Positions 24,950-36,466 are shown, numbered from the stretch's first letter. The stretch is DNA of 64,000 bases from CAVSIP01 sp963728075 (GCA_963728075.1 CAVSIP010000001.1:801955-865954), one strand, 5' to 3'. Numbers and translations: made by a program. The notes: generated by a model from the letters alone, not told the origin.

Positions 24950-25950
24950 TACAGGCTCCGCACGCCGGCGATGAGCCGCAGCAGCAAGCTGCGGTTCACG
25001 CTCGGGTCCGTCTCGATCGCCGGGGAGACCTCCGGTACGGGCGCTGTGGCGGGCGCCATGGCCGCCGACCCCTCGACGCTGCCATGCATCGCGGTCACCA
25101 CCGGCGGCGTCGGGCGGGGCGCCGGTACGGGCGGGGCGGCCGGAGGCACCGGCGCTGCCGGACCTTGGGTCGGCGGCACCGGCGGTGTCGCGGTCGGCGC
25201 GTCCTCGAGCTGGGCGATGAGCGCCTGGCGGCGCACGACTGCGGCGACACCGTCGTCCCCGGCGGCGCGCAACAGCCCGCGCTGCACCAGCGCGCCGAGC
25301 GCTGACACGACGGCGTACTCACCGGCGCCACTGAGCGCGACGATCTCGGCCACGGTGCGGGCGCCGTCCACCAGCGCCAGGAACGACCACTCCTCGCGGG
25401 AGAGCTGCGGGTCCGCGGCAGGCGCGACTGCGACGGTCAGGACGGCCTCCGGCGCCGGCAGGTCCTCGCGGCGGGACCACTCGTCCAACCTGGTGGACGC
25501 CTGTTCCACCACGTCCTGCGCCGGCACCGAGAGCCCCACGTGGTCGGGGTCAGCCTCGTCGAGCGCGAAGGCGAACTCGCCGTCCGGCCATCGCAGCAGG
25601 TCGAACACGACGTCGACGAGGTGGGCGGCGGCCACCTCGTGGAGCACCGCTTCCTCAACCGCGCCCACCTCGACGAGTGCGGCGGCAAGGCCCTGCCCGC
25701 CTGCGCCGCGCACACGGTCGATCGCCGCGACGAGGGTCCCCTCCTCCACGGCGGCCGCGCCGACGGCTCGCCGGGCGAGCACGTGCTTGCCGACCGCAGC
25801 GGTCCCGCCGGTCAGCGCGCCGTCACCGAAGTACAGGACGCCGTGCTCGTCGCCCCGACGCACGTGCAGCGCGCCGGTCTTCTTCGTCATGCTGAGCAGG
25901 GCGAAGACGTCCGGCAGGCTGAACGCGTCCAGCGAGCCTTCGAGTTTCAC
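24949..25950 (-). CDS. DUF4388 / PATAN-domain protein
   Basis: A 333-residue protein whose first 100 residues (MKLEGSLDAFSLPDVFALLS, KKTGALHVRRGDEHGVLYFG) are a clear DUF4388/PATAN domain. A winged-helix-like region (about 180-235) and a long Pro/Ala linker follow, then a conserved-looking C-terminal helix SLLLRLIAGVRSL. In cyanobacteria, PATAN response regulators bind PilB and steer twitching, so an effect on the PilB of this operon is a reasonable inference. There is no receiver domain here. The GTG start has GGGAG upstream. It lies 27 bases after the roadblock gene. Confidence 0.85.
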   Translation of the reverse strand: MKLEGSLDAFSLPDVFALLSMTKKTGALHVRRGDEHGVLYFGDGALTGGTAAVGKHVLARRAVGAAAVEEGTLVAAIDRVRGAGGQGLAAALVEVGAVEEAVLHEVAAAHLVDVVFDLLRWPDGEFAFALDEADPDHVGLSVPAQDVVEQASTRLDEWSRREDLPAPEAVLTVAVAPAADPQLSREEWSFLALVDGARTVAEIVALSGAGEYAVVSALGALVQRGLLRAAGDDGVAAVVRRQALIAQLEDAPTATPPVPPTQGPAAPVPPAAPPVPAPRPTPPVVTAMHGSVEGSAAMAPATAPVPEVSPAIETDPSVNRSLLLRLIAGVRSL

Positions 25951-25977
25951 GGCGCTCCCGTCGGGTCTGCGGGCGGA

Positions 25978-26565
25978 TCAGGACCAGTTGCCGGACTCCG
26001 GTGCCGGCTGCGCGAACGACGTGCCGTTCGACGAGTAGCCGGACCAGACCCCGCTGCCCTCCTCCGGTGCGGGCGCGGACGCCGCCGTCGGCGGCAGGTA
26101 GGCACCGACCGGCTCGTACGCCGGCTGCTCGGCAGCGGAGACGGGCGCGGTCATCGGCTGTGCAGGCACCGCAGGAGCGGCCGGCTGGCGCAGCACGGCG
26201 GCCACGTCGGCCGCTGCACGCCGCACCTCGTAGAGCATCATGCCGGCCTTGGCCCCAGCGGCCGCGACCGCCACGAGCACGGCCTCGCCGTCGGCGGACA
26301 CCAGGAAGACGGTGCCGGTGTCGCCCTCGATGTAGACCTGCGACAGCCCACCACGACCGAGGCCCTCGGCAGCGCGCTCCCCGAGCGACAGCAACGCCGC
26401 GCTCATCGCCGCGACACGCTCCTCGTCCATGGTGGGTGGCAGCGCGGAAGCCATCGGCAGCCCGTCGAAGGAGACCACCGCCGCAGCCTCCAGCTCGGGA
26501 GCCTGCACGAGCAGGGCGGAGATGACCTGGTCGAGCCGCGACGCGCGGCTCGTCGAGTCGGACAT
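25978..26565 (-). CDS. Roadblock/LC7-domain protein (MglB/CvnB-like)
   Basis: The ATG at 26565 has AGGAAGG eight bases upstream and gives 195 residues. Residues about 10-115 form a roadblock/LC7 domain with LDQVISALLVQAPELEAAAV, FDGLPMASALP and a strand-rich second half (VYIEGDTGTVFLVSADGEAV). The last 80 residues are disordered and Pro/Ala/Ser-rich, ending PESGNWS. Such proteins dimerise and regulate small GTPases. It is the first gene of the run roadblock-PATAN-GTPase-small ORF-pilB-pilT-pilC. A 98-base gap to aroE probably holds the promoter. Confidence 0.9.
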   Translation of the reverse strand: MSDSTSRASRLDQVISALLVQAPELEAAAVVSFDGLPMASALPPTMDEERVAAMSAALLSLGERAAEGLGRGGLSQVYIEGDTGTVFLVSADGEAVLVAVAAAGAKAGMMLYEVRRAAADVAAVLRQPAAPAVPAQPMTAPVSAAEQPAYEPVGAYLPPTAASAPAPEEGSGVWSGYSSNGTSFAQPAPESGNWS

Positions 26566-26663
26566 GGGGCACCCTTCCTGGTCGGACCGCCGGACAGCGG
26601 CCTCATCTGCCCCATCGGCACTCACCCAGGAGGGCTTGACCCCGCATCGGCGTAACGATTTCC

Positions 26664-27503
26664 TCACCGGCGACGGCGGGCCAGTGCCTCCTCGCCGGCG
26701 GCGCGCATCGCCTCGACCGGCGCCTGCCGACCCGTCATCAGGCGCACCGCCTCGGCGGCCTGGCCGACGAGCATGGGCAACCCGCCGACCACCGGCGCCC
26801 CGGCAGCTGCCGCCGCAACGCCCAGAGCCGTGGGCCACGGTGCGTACACGACGTCGAACAGCGCCACGTCGCGCGACCACGAGTCGCGGGCCAGGTCGTC
26901 GGTGCTGCCCGCGGGCACCGTGCTCACCACCAGCGCCACCCCGCGCACGACCTCGGCCGCCTCGGCCCAGGGCCGCGCGTGCACGACGACGCCGAGACGC
27001 TCCCCCAGAGCGACGAGCGGGCGCGCCCGGATCACGTCCCGCACCACCACGGTCACCGGCCCTGGCGCCAGCTGCGCGAGGCCGGCCACCGCGGCGCGGG
27101 CAGCCCCACCACCGCCCAGGAGCGCAACCGGGCGGCCGGCGACGGGCACGGCCAACTCGCTGACGGCGTCGACCACGCCCCGCACGTCCGTGTTGTGGCC
27201 GACGGCACCCTCCGGCCCGAGGACGACCGTGTTGACCGCGTCGACCAGGGCAGCGTCCCCCGCCATCCGGTCCAGCAGCGGGATCACCGCGCGCTTGAGC
27301 GGCATGGTCAGCGAGAGGCCGGCGTACGCGGAACCGCGCAACCGGGGGACGAGCGCCGCCAGGCCGCGAGCATCGCACTCGATGACGTCGTAGGCCCAGG
27401 GCAGGCCGAGCGCCCGGTACGCGGCCCGGTGCAGCGTCGGGGAGAGCGTGTGGGCGATCGGTGAGCCGAGCACCGCGGCCCGGTCTCGCGGCCGGGCGCT
27501 CAC
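26664..27503 (-). CDS. aroE: Shikimate dehydrogenase
   Basis: A 279-residue NADP-dependent enzyme: shikimate-binding SPIAHTLSPTLHRAAY, GLSLTMPLKRAVIPL (catalytic Lys), DAVNTVV, GHNTDVRGVVDA, and the dinucleotide loop LLGGGGAARAAVAGL. It overlaps mltG by four bases (GTGA). The other aro genes lie 15 kb away, beyond the pilus locus, on the same strand. Confidence 0.93.
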   Translation of the reverse strand: MSARPRDRAAVLGSPIAHTLSPTLHRAAYRALGLPWAYDVIECDARGLAALVPRLRGSAYAGLSLTMPLKRAVIPLLDRMAGDAALVDAVNTVVLGPEGAVGHNTDVRGVVDAVSELAVPVAGRPVALLGGGGAARAAVAGLAQLAPGPVTVVVRDVIRARPLVALGERLGVVVHARPWAEAAEVVRGVALVVSTVPAGSTDDLARDSWSRDVALFDVVYAPWPTALGVAAAAAGAPVVGGLPMLVGQAAEAVRLMTGRQAPVEAMRAAGEEALARRRR

Positions 27504-28555
27504 TTCGACCGCTGGCGCTCGGCCGTGGCCTTGAGGCGCAGGAACTCGTCGTAGTTGCTGGTGAAGGCGTTGTGCCCCGCATCGTCCATGGTGACGAAGT
27601 ACAGCCAGTCGCCCTTGGCCGGCTTGAGCGCGGCCTGCAGGGCGCGCGTGCCGGGCGATGCGATCGGCGTGGGCGGCAGGCCCTTGTGCAGGTAGGTGTT
27701 GTACGGCGAGCTGACCTTGGTGTCCTCGATCGTCACGTTGGTCTTGTTCTGGTGCAGGGCGTAGTTCACCGTGCTGTCGAGCTGAAGCGGCATCCCGAGC
27801 TCGAGCCGGTTGTAGATCACGCGGGCGACCTTCGGGAAGTCCTCCGGGAGCCGCGCCTCGCGCTCGACGAGGGAGGCGATCGTCACCACGTCGTACGGTG
27901 AGCGCCCGAGCGCCGCCGCTTGCTGCTGCAGGTCCAGCTGGTCGGCCTCGTGGGTGAACCGGGCCACCATCTGCGCGAGCGCCTGCGGCGCCGTCACGTC
28001 AGGCCCGAAGCTGTACGTCGCCGGGAAGAGGAACCCCTCCGCACGGCCCTTCGCATACCCCGGCAGCCCGAGGGCGCTGGCAGGCGGCTGCAGCGCCGCC
28101 TTGAGCGTGGCCGCGTCCAGGTGGGTCTTCTGCGCCGTGCGCGCCACGATCTGCTCGACGGTGAACCCCTCCGGGATCGTCACCGTCGACTCCACCCGCG
28201 AGGCGGGGTCCAGCAGGGCGCGCAGCGCCGTGGCGGCGGACTGGTGCACGTGCAGGCGGTAGTAGCCGGGCGTGATCCCTCGGGAGCGGTCGTCACCACG
28301 AGCCGCGTCGACGAACGCCTGGACGCTCTTCACCACACCCTTGGCCTTCAGCGTGCCCGCGATGTCGGTGGCGGTGTCGCCGGTGTTGACCTGGATCACC
28401 ACCGTCCCGTACGCCGAACCGTTGCCGTCGTAGTCGGGAGCCGAGGAGAACAGGCTGCTCGCCTTGTCGACGATGACGTAGCCGCCGCCGCCGACGATGC
28501 CCAGGACCAGGAGCCCGAGCATGACCATGACCGTGATCCGGCCACCCTTGCTCAC
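27500..28555 (-). CDS. mltG: Endolytic peptidoglycan transglycosylase MltG (YceG-like)
   Basis: A 351-residue protein with an N-terminal membrane anchor (about 7-27), a LysM-like subdomain and the YceG catalytic domain. The active-site Glu is in ASLVEREARLPEDFPKVARV, followed by IYNRLELGMPLQLDSTVNYA. It cuts nascent glycan strands outside the membrane and sets their length. GTG starts and GTGA overlaps join it to ruvX and aroE. Confidence 0.94.
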   Translation of the reverse strand: MSKGGRITVMVMLGLLVLGIVGGGGYVIVDKASSLFSSAPDYDGNGSAYGTVVIQVNTGDTATDIAGTLKAKGVVKSVQAFVDAARGDDRSRGITPGYYRLHVHQSAATALRALLDPASRVESTVTIPEGFTVEQIVARTAQKTHLDAATLKAALQPPASALGLPGYAKGRAEGFLFPATYSFGPDVTAPQALAQMVARFTHEADQLDLQQQAAALGRSPYDVVTIASLVEREARLPEDFPKVARVIYNRLELGMPLQLDSTVNYALHQNKTNVTIEDTKVSSPYNTYLHKGLPPTPIASPGTRALQAALKPAKGDWLYFVTMDDAGHNAFTSNYDEFLRLKATAERQRSK

Positions 28556-29016
28556 GGCGCCTCCACCGGCTCACCGGGCGGCGCGCCCGTGGCACGCTCC
28601 TGGTCCAGCGCGGCCTGCAGCAGCACCACGGCTGCAGCAGCGTCCACCACACCGCGCGCCCGCTTGCCGCGGACACCGGCGGTGCGGAGGTCCCGCGTAG
28701 CGCTCACGGTGCTCAACCTCTCGTCGACCAGCCGCACCGGGACCGGGGCCACCGCCCGCGCGAGTGCCGTGGCGAACTCCCGCGCCGACCGCGCCGCGGG
28801 CCCGGCTGCCCCGGACAGCGAGCGGGGCAGCCCGACGACGATCTCGACGGCCTCCCGCTCGCGCGCCAGCGTAGCGATGCGGGACAGGTCGCTGCCGTGC
28901 CGGACATCCCGGCGGACGACCTCCACCGGCGTGGCCAGGACACCCCGGGGGTCGCTGGCGGCGATGCCGATGCGCACCGACCCGGGGTCGACACCGAGCC
29001 GTACGCCCGCACGCAC
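28552..29016 (-). CDS. ruvX: YqgF/RuvX, putative Holliday-junction resolvase
   Basis: A 154-residue RNase H-fold protein: RLGVDPGSVRIGIAASDPRG with the first catalytic Asp, IVVGLPRSLSG, and VRLVDERLSTVSATRDL with further acidic residues, ending VDAAAAVVLLQAALDQE. The family is linked to Holliday-junction processing and pre-16S rRNA maturation. It begins 3 bases after alaS. Confidence 0.92.
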   Translation of the reverse strand: MRAGVRLGVDPGSVRIGIAASDPRGVLATPVEVVRRDVRHGSDLSRIATLAREREAVEIVVGLPRSLSGAAGPAARSAREFATALARAVAPVPVRLVDERLSTVSATRDLRTAGVRGKRARGVVDAAAAVVLLQAALDQERATGAPPGEPVEAP

Positions 29017-29019
29017 CGG

Positions 29020-31700
<2,681 letters not shown>

Positions 31701-31701
<1 letters not shown>

Positions 31702-31952
31702 CAGTCGCCACCCTTCCTGTCCGGCCCACCGTCCGGCGGGGCCTCGAGCCCGAGCGCGTCCCGGAGCTCACTCTCACGTTCGGCCATCCCGTCGCGGATG
31801 TCCTCCCATATTTCGAGGAAGCGGTCACCCACGTCGCGAGCGACGTCCGCGATGCCCTCGGCGGTGGCGTACCGCTGGGTGAGCGCATCGAAGCGGCGCA
31901 CGACGTAGACCGTGACACCGACCCCGACGGCGAACCAGAAGACCCTGCGCAC
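31701..31952 (-). CDS. Small membrane protein, DUF6167
   Basis: An 83-residue protein with one N-terminal membrane segment (VFWFAVGVGVTVYVVRRF) and an amphipathic charged region (LEIWEDIRDGMAERESELRDAL). It matches the short conserved protein found between alaS and the DUF948 gene in actinobacteria. The role is unknown. Its stop overlaps the alaS start. Confidence 0.85.
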
Positions 31953-31954
31953 GC

Positions 31955-32341
31955 TCAGCGCCTCCCGCGACGACGGGCCCGGCGCGTGTCCTTCTCCCGC
32001 CGCTTGCCGACGGCCTTGCGCACGCCGTACGAGAACGCGGCCACCTTGACCAGCGGCCCGCCGGCCGTCGCCGCGATGACGCCGGACAGGGCGGACATGT
32101 TCGAGGTGACGGTCTGCACGTTCGCGGTGATGGCGTCCACCCGTTCCAGCTCGGTGTTGACGTGCACCACGGACGAGGTCACCTCACCGAGGAGCGGCAC
32201 CGTCTCGTCGGTAACCCCGGTGACGAGCTTCCCTGCCTCCTCGAGGACCCCGCCGAGCTTGACGAGTACGAGCGCCACGAAGCACACCAGCACCGCCCAG
32301 AAGGCGGCGACGATGAGCGCGGCGATCTCTCCACCGGACAT
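31955..32341 (-). CDS. DUF948-domain membrane protein
   Basis: The ATG at 32341 (AAGGGGCG upstream) gives 128 residues: one membrane segment (about 5-28), a helical coiled-coil-like extracytoplasmic or cytoplasmic stretch (LEEAGKLVTGVTDETVPLLG) and a very basic tail (KRREKDTRRARRRGRR). This is the DUF948 pattern. Function unknown. It sits between rarA and the DUF6167 gene with tiny gaps. Confidence 0.85.
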   Translation of the reverse strand: MSGGEIAALIVAAFWAVLVCFVALVLVKLGGVLEEAGKLVTGVTDETVPLLGEVTSSVVHVNTELERVDAITANVQTVTSNMSALSGVIAATAGGPLVKVAAFSYGVRKAVGKRREKDTRRARRRGRR

Positions 32342-32355
32342 GGTCGTACGCCCCT

Positions 32356-33711
32356 TCAGCTCTGCTCGGTCGGTCGCTGCCGGTCGTCCCGCAGCGCCGC
32401 GCGGAGCTCCGCCAGCCGCTCGGCCGCCGCCTGCTCCGCGCCGTGCTCGGACGGCCGGTAGTACTCCCGGCCGGTGACCGCGTCCGGCGCGTACTGCTGC
32501 CCCACGACACCACCCGGGAAGTCGTGAGGATATCGGTAGCCGGCGCCGTGGCCGAGGCGCCGGGCCCCCGGGTAGTGGGCGTCCCGCAGGTGGGCGGGCA
32601 CCGGACCCGTGCGTCCCTCGCGCACGTCGGCCAGCGCTGCGTCGATCGCACGGATCACGGCGTTGCTCTTCGGCGCGAGAGCGAGCGCGATCGTGGCCTG
32701 TGCCAGGTTGAGCCGCCCCTCGGGCAGACCGACCTGGTCGACCGCCTGCGCTGCGGCGACGGCGGTCCACAGCGCCGACGGGTCGGCCAGGCCCACGTCC
32801 TCGCTCGCGAGGATGACCAGCCGCCGGGCGATGAACCGCGGGTCCTCCCCCGCCTCGATCATGCGCGCGAGGTAGTGCAGGGAGGCGTCGACGTCCCCGC
32901 CACGCATGCTCTTGATGAAGGCGCTGGTGACGTCGTAGTGCTGGTCGCCGGCCCGGTCGTACGCCAGCGGGGCACGGTCGACCGCCTCGTCCATCGCGGC
33001 CTGGTCGATGAGCACGGACCCGTGCGCCCGGGCGGCGCCCGCGGCGGCCTCCAGGACAGTGAGGACGCGGCGCGCGTCGCCCCCGGCCACGCGCACCATC
33101 CGCGCGAGCTGCTCGTCGTCGATCCGTAGGCCGGCGAGCTGCCGGTCGTCGCGCAGCGCGCGCTCGACGAGCGCGCGGATGTCCTCGTCGGACAGCGGCT
33201 CGAGCGTGAGCAGCAGCGACCGCGACAGCAGCGGCGAGATGACCGAGAAGTACGGGTTCTCCGTGGTGGCGGCGACGAGGCTGACCCAGCGGTTCTCGAC
33301 CGCGGGCAGCAGCGCGTCCTGCTGGGCCTTGTTGAACCGGTGCACCTCGTCGATGAACAGCACCGTCTGGCGGCCGGACATCCCCAGCTCGCGCCGGGCG
33401 TCCTCGATGACCGCACGGACGTCCTTCACGCCCGCGCTGACCGCGGAGAGCTCGACGAACCGGCGGTCGGTCGCCGCCGCGACGACGTACGCCAGCGTGG
33501 TCTTGCCCGTACCCGGCGGCCCCCACAGGAACAGCGACATCGGCGCGTCCTCCTGCACGAGGCGCCGCAGCGGCGAGCCGGCCCGCAGGAGGTGGCGCTG
33601 GCCGACGACGTCGTCGAGGGTGCGGGGGCGCATCCGTACGGCGAGCGGTGCCGCCGCGGCTTCGGCGTCCCGCGCCGCCGCGTCGAACAGGTCCTCCCCG
33701 CCGTCCGCCAC
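32356..33711 (-). CDS. rarA: Replication-associated recombination protein RarA (MgsA)
   Basis: A 451-residue AAA+ ATPase: MRPRTLDDVVGQRHLL, Walker A GPPGTGKTTLAYVVA, Walker B VLFIDEVHRFNKAQQD, sensor region AATTENPYFSVISPLLSR, and the C-terminal MgsA tetramerisation part with GLADPSALWTAVAAAQA. It acts at stalled forks near SSB. The GTG start is in the 53-base gap to the divergent GT87-like gene. Confidence 0.95.
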   Translation of the reverse strand: MADGGEDLFDAAARDAEAAAAPLAVRMRPRTLDDVVGQRHLLRAGSPLRRLVQEDAPMSLFLWGPPGTGKTTLAYVVAAATDRRFVELSAVSAGVKDVRAVIEDARRELGMSGRQTVLFIDEVHRFNKAQQDALLPAVENRWVSLVAATTENPYFSVISPLLSRSLLLTLEPLSDEDIRALVERALRDDRQLAGLRIDDEQLARMVRVAGGDARRVLTVLEAAAGAARAHGSVLIDQAAMDEAVDRAPLAYDRAGDQHYDVTSAFIKSMRGGDVDASLHYLARMIEAGEDPRFIARRLVILASEDVGLADPSALWTAVAAAQAVDQVGLPEGRLNLAQATIALALAPKSNAVIRAIDAALADVREGRTGPVPAHLRDAHYPGARRLGHGAGYRYPHDFPGGVVGQQYAPDAVTGREYYRPSEHGAEQAAAERLAELRAALRDDRQRPTEQS

Positions 33712-33764
33712 GCCTGCGAGCCTATGCGGTCAAGAGCCATCGTCCACGCGTCGACGACACAGCC

Positions 33765-34964
33765 GTGCAGCTCCGTACGGCCTACGCGGCCACCGTCCGC
33801 TGGCGCTACGTCGTGCTCGCGGGCTGGATGGTGGCGGTGCTCCTCGTACGAGGCCGCACGGTGGGCGACTGGTCGTTCTTCGTCCAGGGGGCCGACCGGT
33901 TGCTCGGGCACGGCGGTTCGCCGCTGCACCTCTACGCGGATGCGCCGCAGACCCAGATCGGCCCGGCCGCACTCGTCGCCGCCCTCCCCCTCACCCGGCT
34001 GCCCGGAGGGCGGTGGCTCGCCCGCTGCCTGATCGTCGGCCTGGCGCTGGCCGGCGTGCGGGCCGCGGAGCTGCTCGCACAGCGGCTCCGGCCCGCGCGG
34101 GACGCCCGTCGATGGGCGCTCCTCGGCGGGCTCGCCTCGCTTCCGATGTGGGCGTTCGTGGCGGCGTCGGTGCACCTTGACGACGCCATGGCGTTGTCGG
34201 CCACAGCGGCCGCCATGGTGGCGGTCGCGCGCGGCCGGACGCGGACGGCGGCGCTGCTTCTGGGCACTGCGGTTGCAGCCAAGCCGTGGGCACTCGCAGC
34301 CGCACCGCTGCTGCTCGCCCTCCCCCACCGTCGGGTGCGCGCGCTCGCCTGGTCCGGCGGGGTCGTGGCCATCTGGTGGCTGCCGTTCCTGGTCGCCGCG
34401 CCGCGGACGGTCTCCGCTCTCGCCTCCTTCCGGTTGCACGTCGGCATGGCCTCGTCGCTGCGGACGCTCGGACTGACCGCCGGTACGCTCGCGCCGGGCT
34501 GGGTTCGTCCTGCCCAGCTCGCGCTCAGCGCCGCCGTCGCACTCGTCGTCGTCCGGGCCGGCCGGTGGTGGGCCGTGCCCCTCGTCGCCTTCGCCGTCCG
34601 GCTGCTGCTGGACCCCGGTTCGGCCGCGTACTACGGCGCGGGCGTCACGACCGGCGCACTGGTCTTCGACCTGGCCAGCGGCGCGCGGGTGCCGTGGCTG
34701 ACCGTCGGCGCGTTCACCGGGCTCTACCTGCCCAGCTGGTTCAACGCGACCCTGGGCTGGGGGGCTGCAGCGGGCGTGGCACGCACAGCGACCTCGCTCT
34801 GCCTGCTCGCCGCAGCGCTCGCGCGCCATGCCAGCACGGCACCCATGCTGATCACGCACCCCACCCAGCCCAGCCGGACGGCGGAAGACCAGTCGGCCGG
34901 CGCGGCGAACGGGAGCAGGTACAGCGCTGCGGCGGTTCCCAGCGTCCAGCGCGGCAGCCGGTGA
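33765..34964 (+). CDS. Polytopic GT87-like (DUF2029) mannosyltransferase, copy 1
   Basis: About 399 residues with some ten hydrophobic helices. The extracytoplasmic loop after the first helix has SPLHLYADAPQTQIGPAA, and HLDDAMAL and AKPWALAAAP follow; these blocks also occur in the convergent neighbour, so the two are paralogues. The family uses polyprenyl-linked sugars, often mannose. The start is uncertain: GTG at 33765 is the best choice; the frame stays open upstream into rarA. The last 130 residues overlap the end of the neighbour on the opposite strand, and residues after about 34840 look like unselected read-through. Confidence 0.75.
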   Translation: MQLRTAYAATVRWRYVVLAGWMVAVLLVRGRTVGDWSFFVQGADRLLGHGGSPLHLYADAPQTQIGPAALVAALPLTRLPGGRWLARCLIVGLALAGVRAAELLAQRLRPARDARRWALLGGLASLPMWAFVAASVHLDDAMALSATAAAMVAVARGRTRTAALLLGTAVAAKPWALAAAPLLLALPHRRVRALAWSGGVVAIWWLPFLVAAPRTVSALASFRLHVGMASSLRTLGLTAGTLAPGWVRPAQLALSAAVALVVVRAGRWWAVPLVAFAVRLLLDPGSAAYYGAGVTTGALVFDLASGARVPWLTVGAFTGLYLPSWFNATLGWGAAAGVARTATSLCLLAAALARHASTAPMLITHPTQPSRTAEDQSAGAANGSRYSAAAVPSVQRGSR

Positions 34965-35893
34965 GGCGCAGCGCCGTCAACGGCGAGGGCGGCCACCAAG
35001 GGTCCCAGCGCGTAGTACGACCACGCGTACGGGTCGAGCGCGACGCGCACCGCGAGCGCCGCGAGCAGGGCGAACCGGGTCCGGCCGCGCAGCACCAGTA
35101 CCGAGCCGACCGCCGCCGCCGTCGTGAACTGCACCGGGCGCAGCCAACCCGAGAGATCGCCACGCGCGCCGAGGAAGTACGGAACACTGCCGGGGTCGGG
35201 CACCAGGTGGTACGAGCCCAGGGCGGCAACGGTCCCCGGCGCAGCGAGGAGGAACGGGATCCACCAGACCGCGGCCGCACCAACCGCCACCAGTGCGGCG
35301 CGGGGACGATCTCGGCGCGGAAGAGCCAGGACCAACGGCACGAGCACGACGGCCCACGGCTTGGCGGCAGCCGCCACGCCCAGGAGCACGCCGACCTTCC
35401 AGCCCCGGCCGGATCGCGCCACCACCGCGTAGGCCGCGATCGCGCACGTGATCGCGATGGCATCGTCGAGATGGCGCCACGCACCGGCGTCCCGCGCCCA
35501 CGCGGCGGTGACCACGAACGCGCCTGCCCACAGCTGACCGAGGCGCCGGGTGCCGGCGGCGAGCTCGAGGGCACGGACCGCCACCAGCGACAGTCCTGCG
35601 ACGGCAGTCCCGAGGACGAGCGTCGCCACCGCCGGGTTCGTCACCACGGTGACGAGGGCGACCAGCACCAACGCAGGCGGACCGATCTGCAGCTCGGGAT
35701 GGTCCACGTAGAGATGCAGGGGATGTCCGGCGAAGGCCGGCGTGTACTGCAGCAGGCTGTAGGCGCCCGTCTTGAAGAACAGCCACTCTCCGGCCGGGTG
35801 GTTCCCCCCCTGCCGGACGTACTCGGGCGCGAACCAGGCGAGCACCCACAGGGCGAGCAGCGGGTGGCGCCACCGGGTGAGCCACAGACGCAC
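34724..35893 (-). CDS. Polytopic GT87-like (DUF2029) mannosyltransferase, copy 2
   Basis: A 389-residue membrane protein with the same blocks as the convergent copy: WLFFKTGAYSLLQYTPAF, HPLHLYVDHPELQIGPPA, WRHLDDAIAITCAIAA and AAKPWAVVLVPLV. Around ten membrane segments are seen. GTG start at 35893. The final 75 residues run antisense to the end of copy 1 (overlap of 241 bases), with a basic, Ala-rich tail beyond the last helix. Substrate unknown; a cell-envelope glycan or lipoglycan is likely from the family. Confidence 0.78.
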   Translation of the reverse strand: MRLWLTRWRHPLLALWVLAWFAPEYVRQGGNHPAGEWLFFKTGAYSLLQYTPAFAGHPLHLYVDHPELQIGPPALVLVALVTVVTNPAVATLVLGTAVAGLSLVAVRALELAAGTRRLGQLWAGAFVVTAAWARDAGAWRHLDDAIAITCAIAAYAVVARSGRGWKVGVLLGVAAAAKPWAVVLVPLVLALPRRDRPRAALVAVGAAAVWWIPFLLAAPGTVAALGSYHLVPDPGSVPYFLGARGDLSGWLRPVQFTTAAAVGSVLVLRGRTRFALLAALAVRVALDPYAWSYYALGPLVAALAVDGAAPHRLPRWTLGTAAALYLLPFAAPADWSSAVRLGWVGCVISMGAVLAWRASAAASRQSEVAVRATPAAAPQPRVALNQLGR

Positions 35894-35971
35894 GAGGCCT
35901 GCATCGACGGAATTGCCGAGGCACTTGACGGACGGCTACCGCCCCGTGACACAGGTCAACGTGCGGCCCGC

Positions 35972-36466
35972 TCAGCCCAGGTTCTGGAAGGCGGCCGGGT
36001 ACTCAGCCCGCCCTTGCGGGGGCGCTCCCCCGATGAGCAGCACCTGGTAGGCCTCCCGCGGCCAGCCCTCCGGGGGCTCGACGTCGTGGTCGACCGCCGG
36101 GACGAACGCGAACCGGGAGTAGTACGCCGGGTCGCCGAGCACGGTCACCAGCCGCTCCCCATCGGCCGTCGCGGCCGACAGGACGGCACGCACCACTGCG
36201 GATCCCAGCCCCTCCCGCTGGCGGTCCGGTGCCGCGGCGACGGGCGCCAGCGCCAGGGCGCCCTCCCCGCCTACCTGGATGCGGCTGAGCAGCGCGTGGG
36301 CGACGACCCGGTCGTCGTCCACGGCGACAGCGGCGTACCGGACCACGCCGTCTCGGTGCAGCGCCTCGACCAACGCGGCCTCGGCCGCACGGCCGAACGC
36401 CGCCTCGTGGAGCGCACGTACCCCGGACGCGTCCGCCGGCTCCTCCTCCCGCACGACGAGGCTCAT
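35972..36466 (-). CDS. GNAT-family N-acetyltransferase
   Basis: The ATG at 36466 with GGGGAAGG upstream gives 164 residues. The acetyl-CoA site is LAPVAAAPDRQREGLGSAVV (an R/Q-x-x-G-x-G/A-like motif), and VTVLGDPAYYSRFAFVPA is typical of the YhbS-like subgroup. Substrate unknown. A longer frame upstream reads through repeat copy 1 and is not used. Confidence 0.88.
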   Translation of the reverse strand: MSLVVREEEPADASGVRALHEAAFGRAAEAALVEALHRDGVVRYAAVAVDDDRVVAHALLSRIQVGGEGALALAPVAAAPDRQREGLGSAVVRAVLSAATADGERLVTVLGDPAYYSRFAFVPAVDHDVEPPEGWPREAYQVLLIGGAPPQGRAEYPAAFQNLG

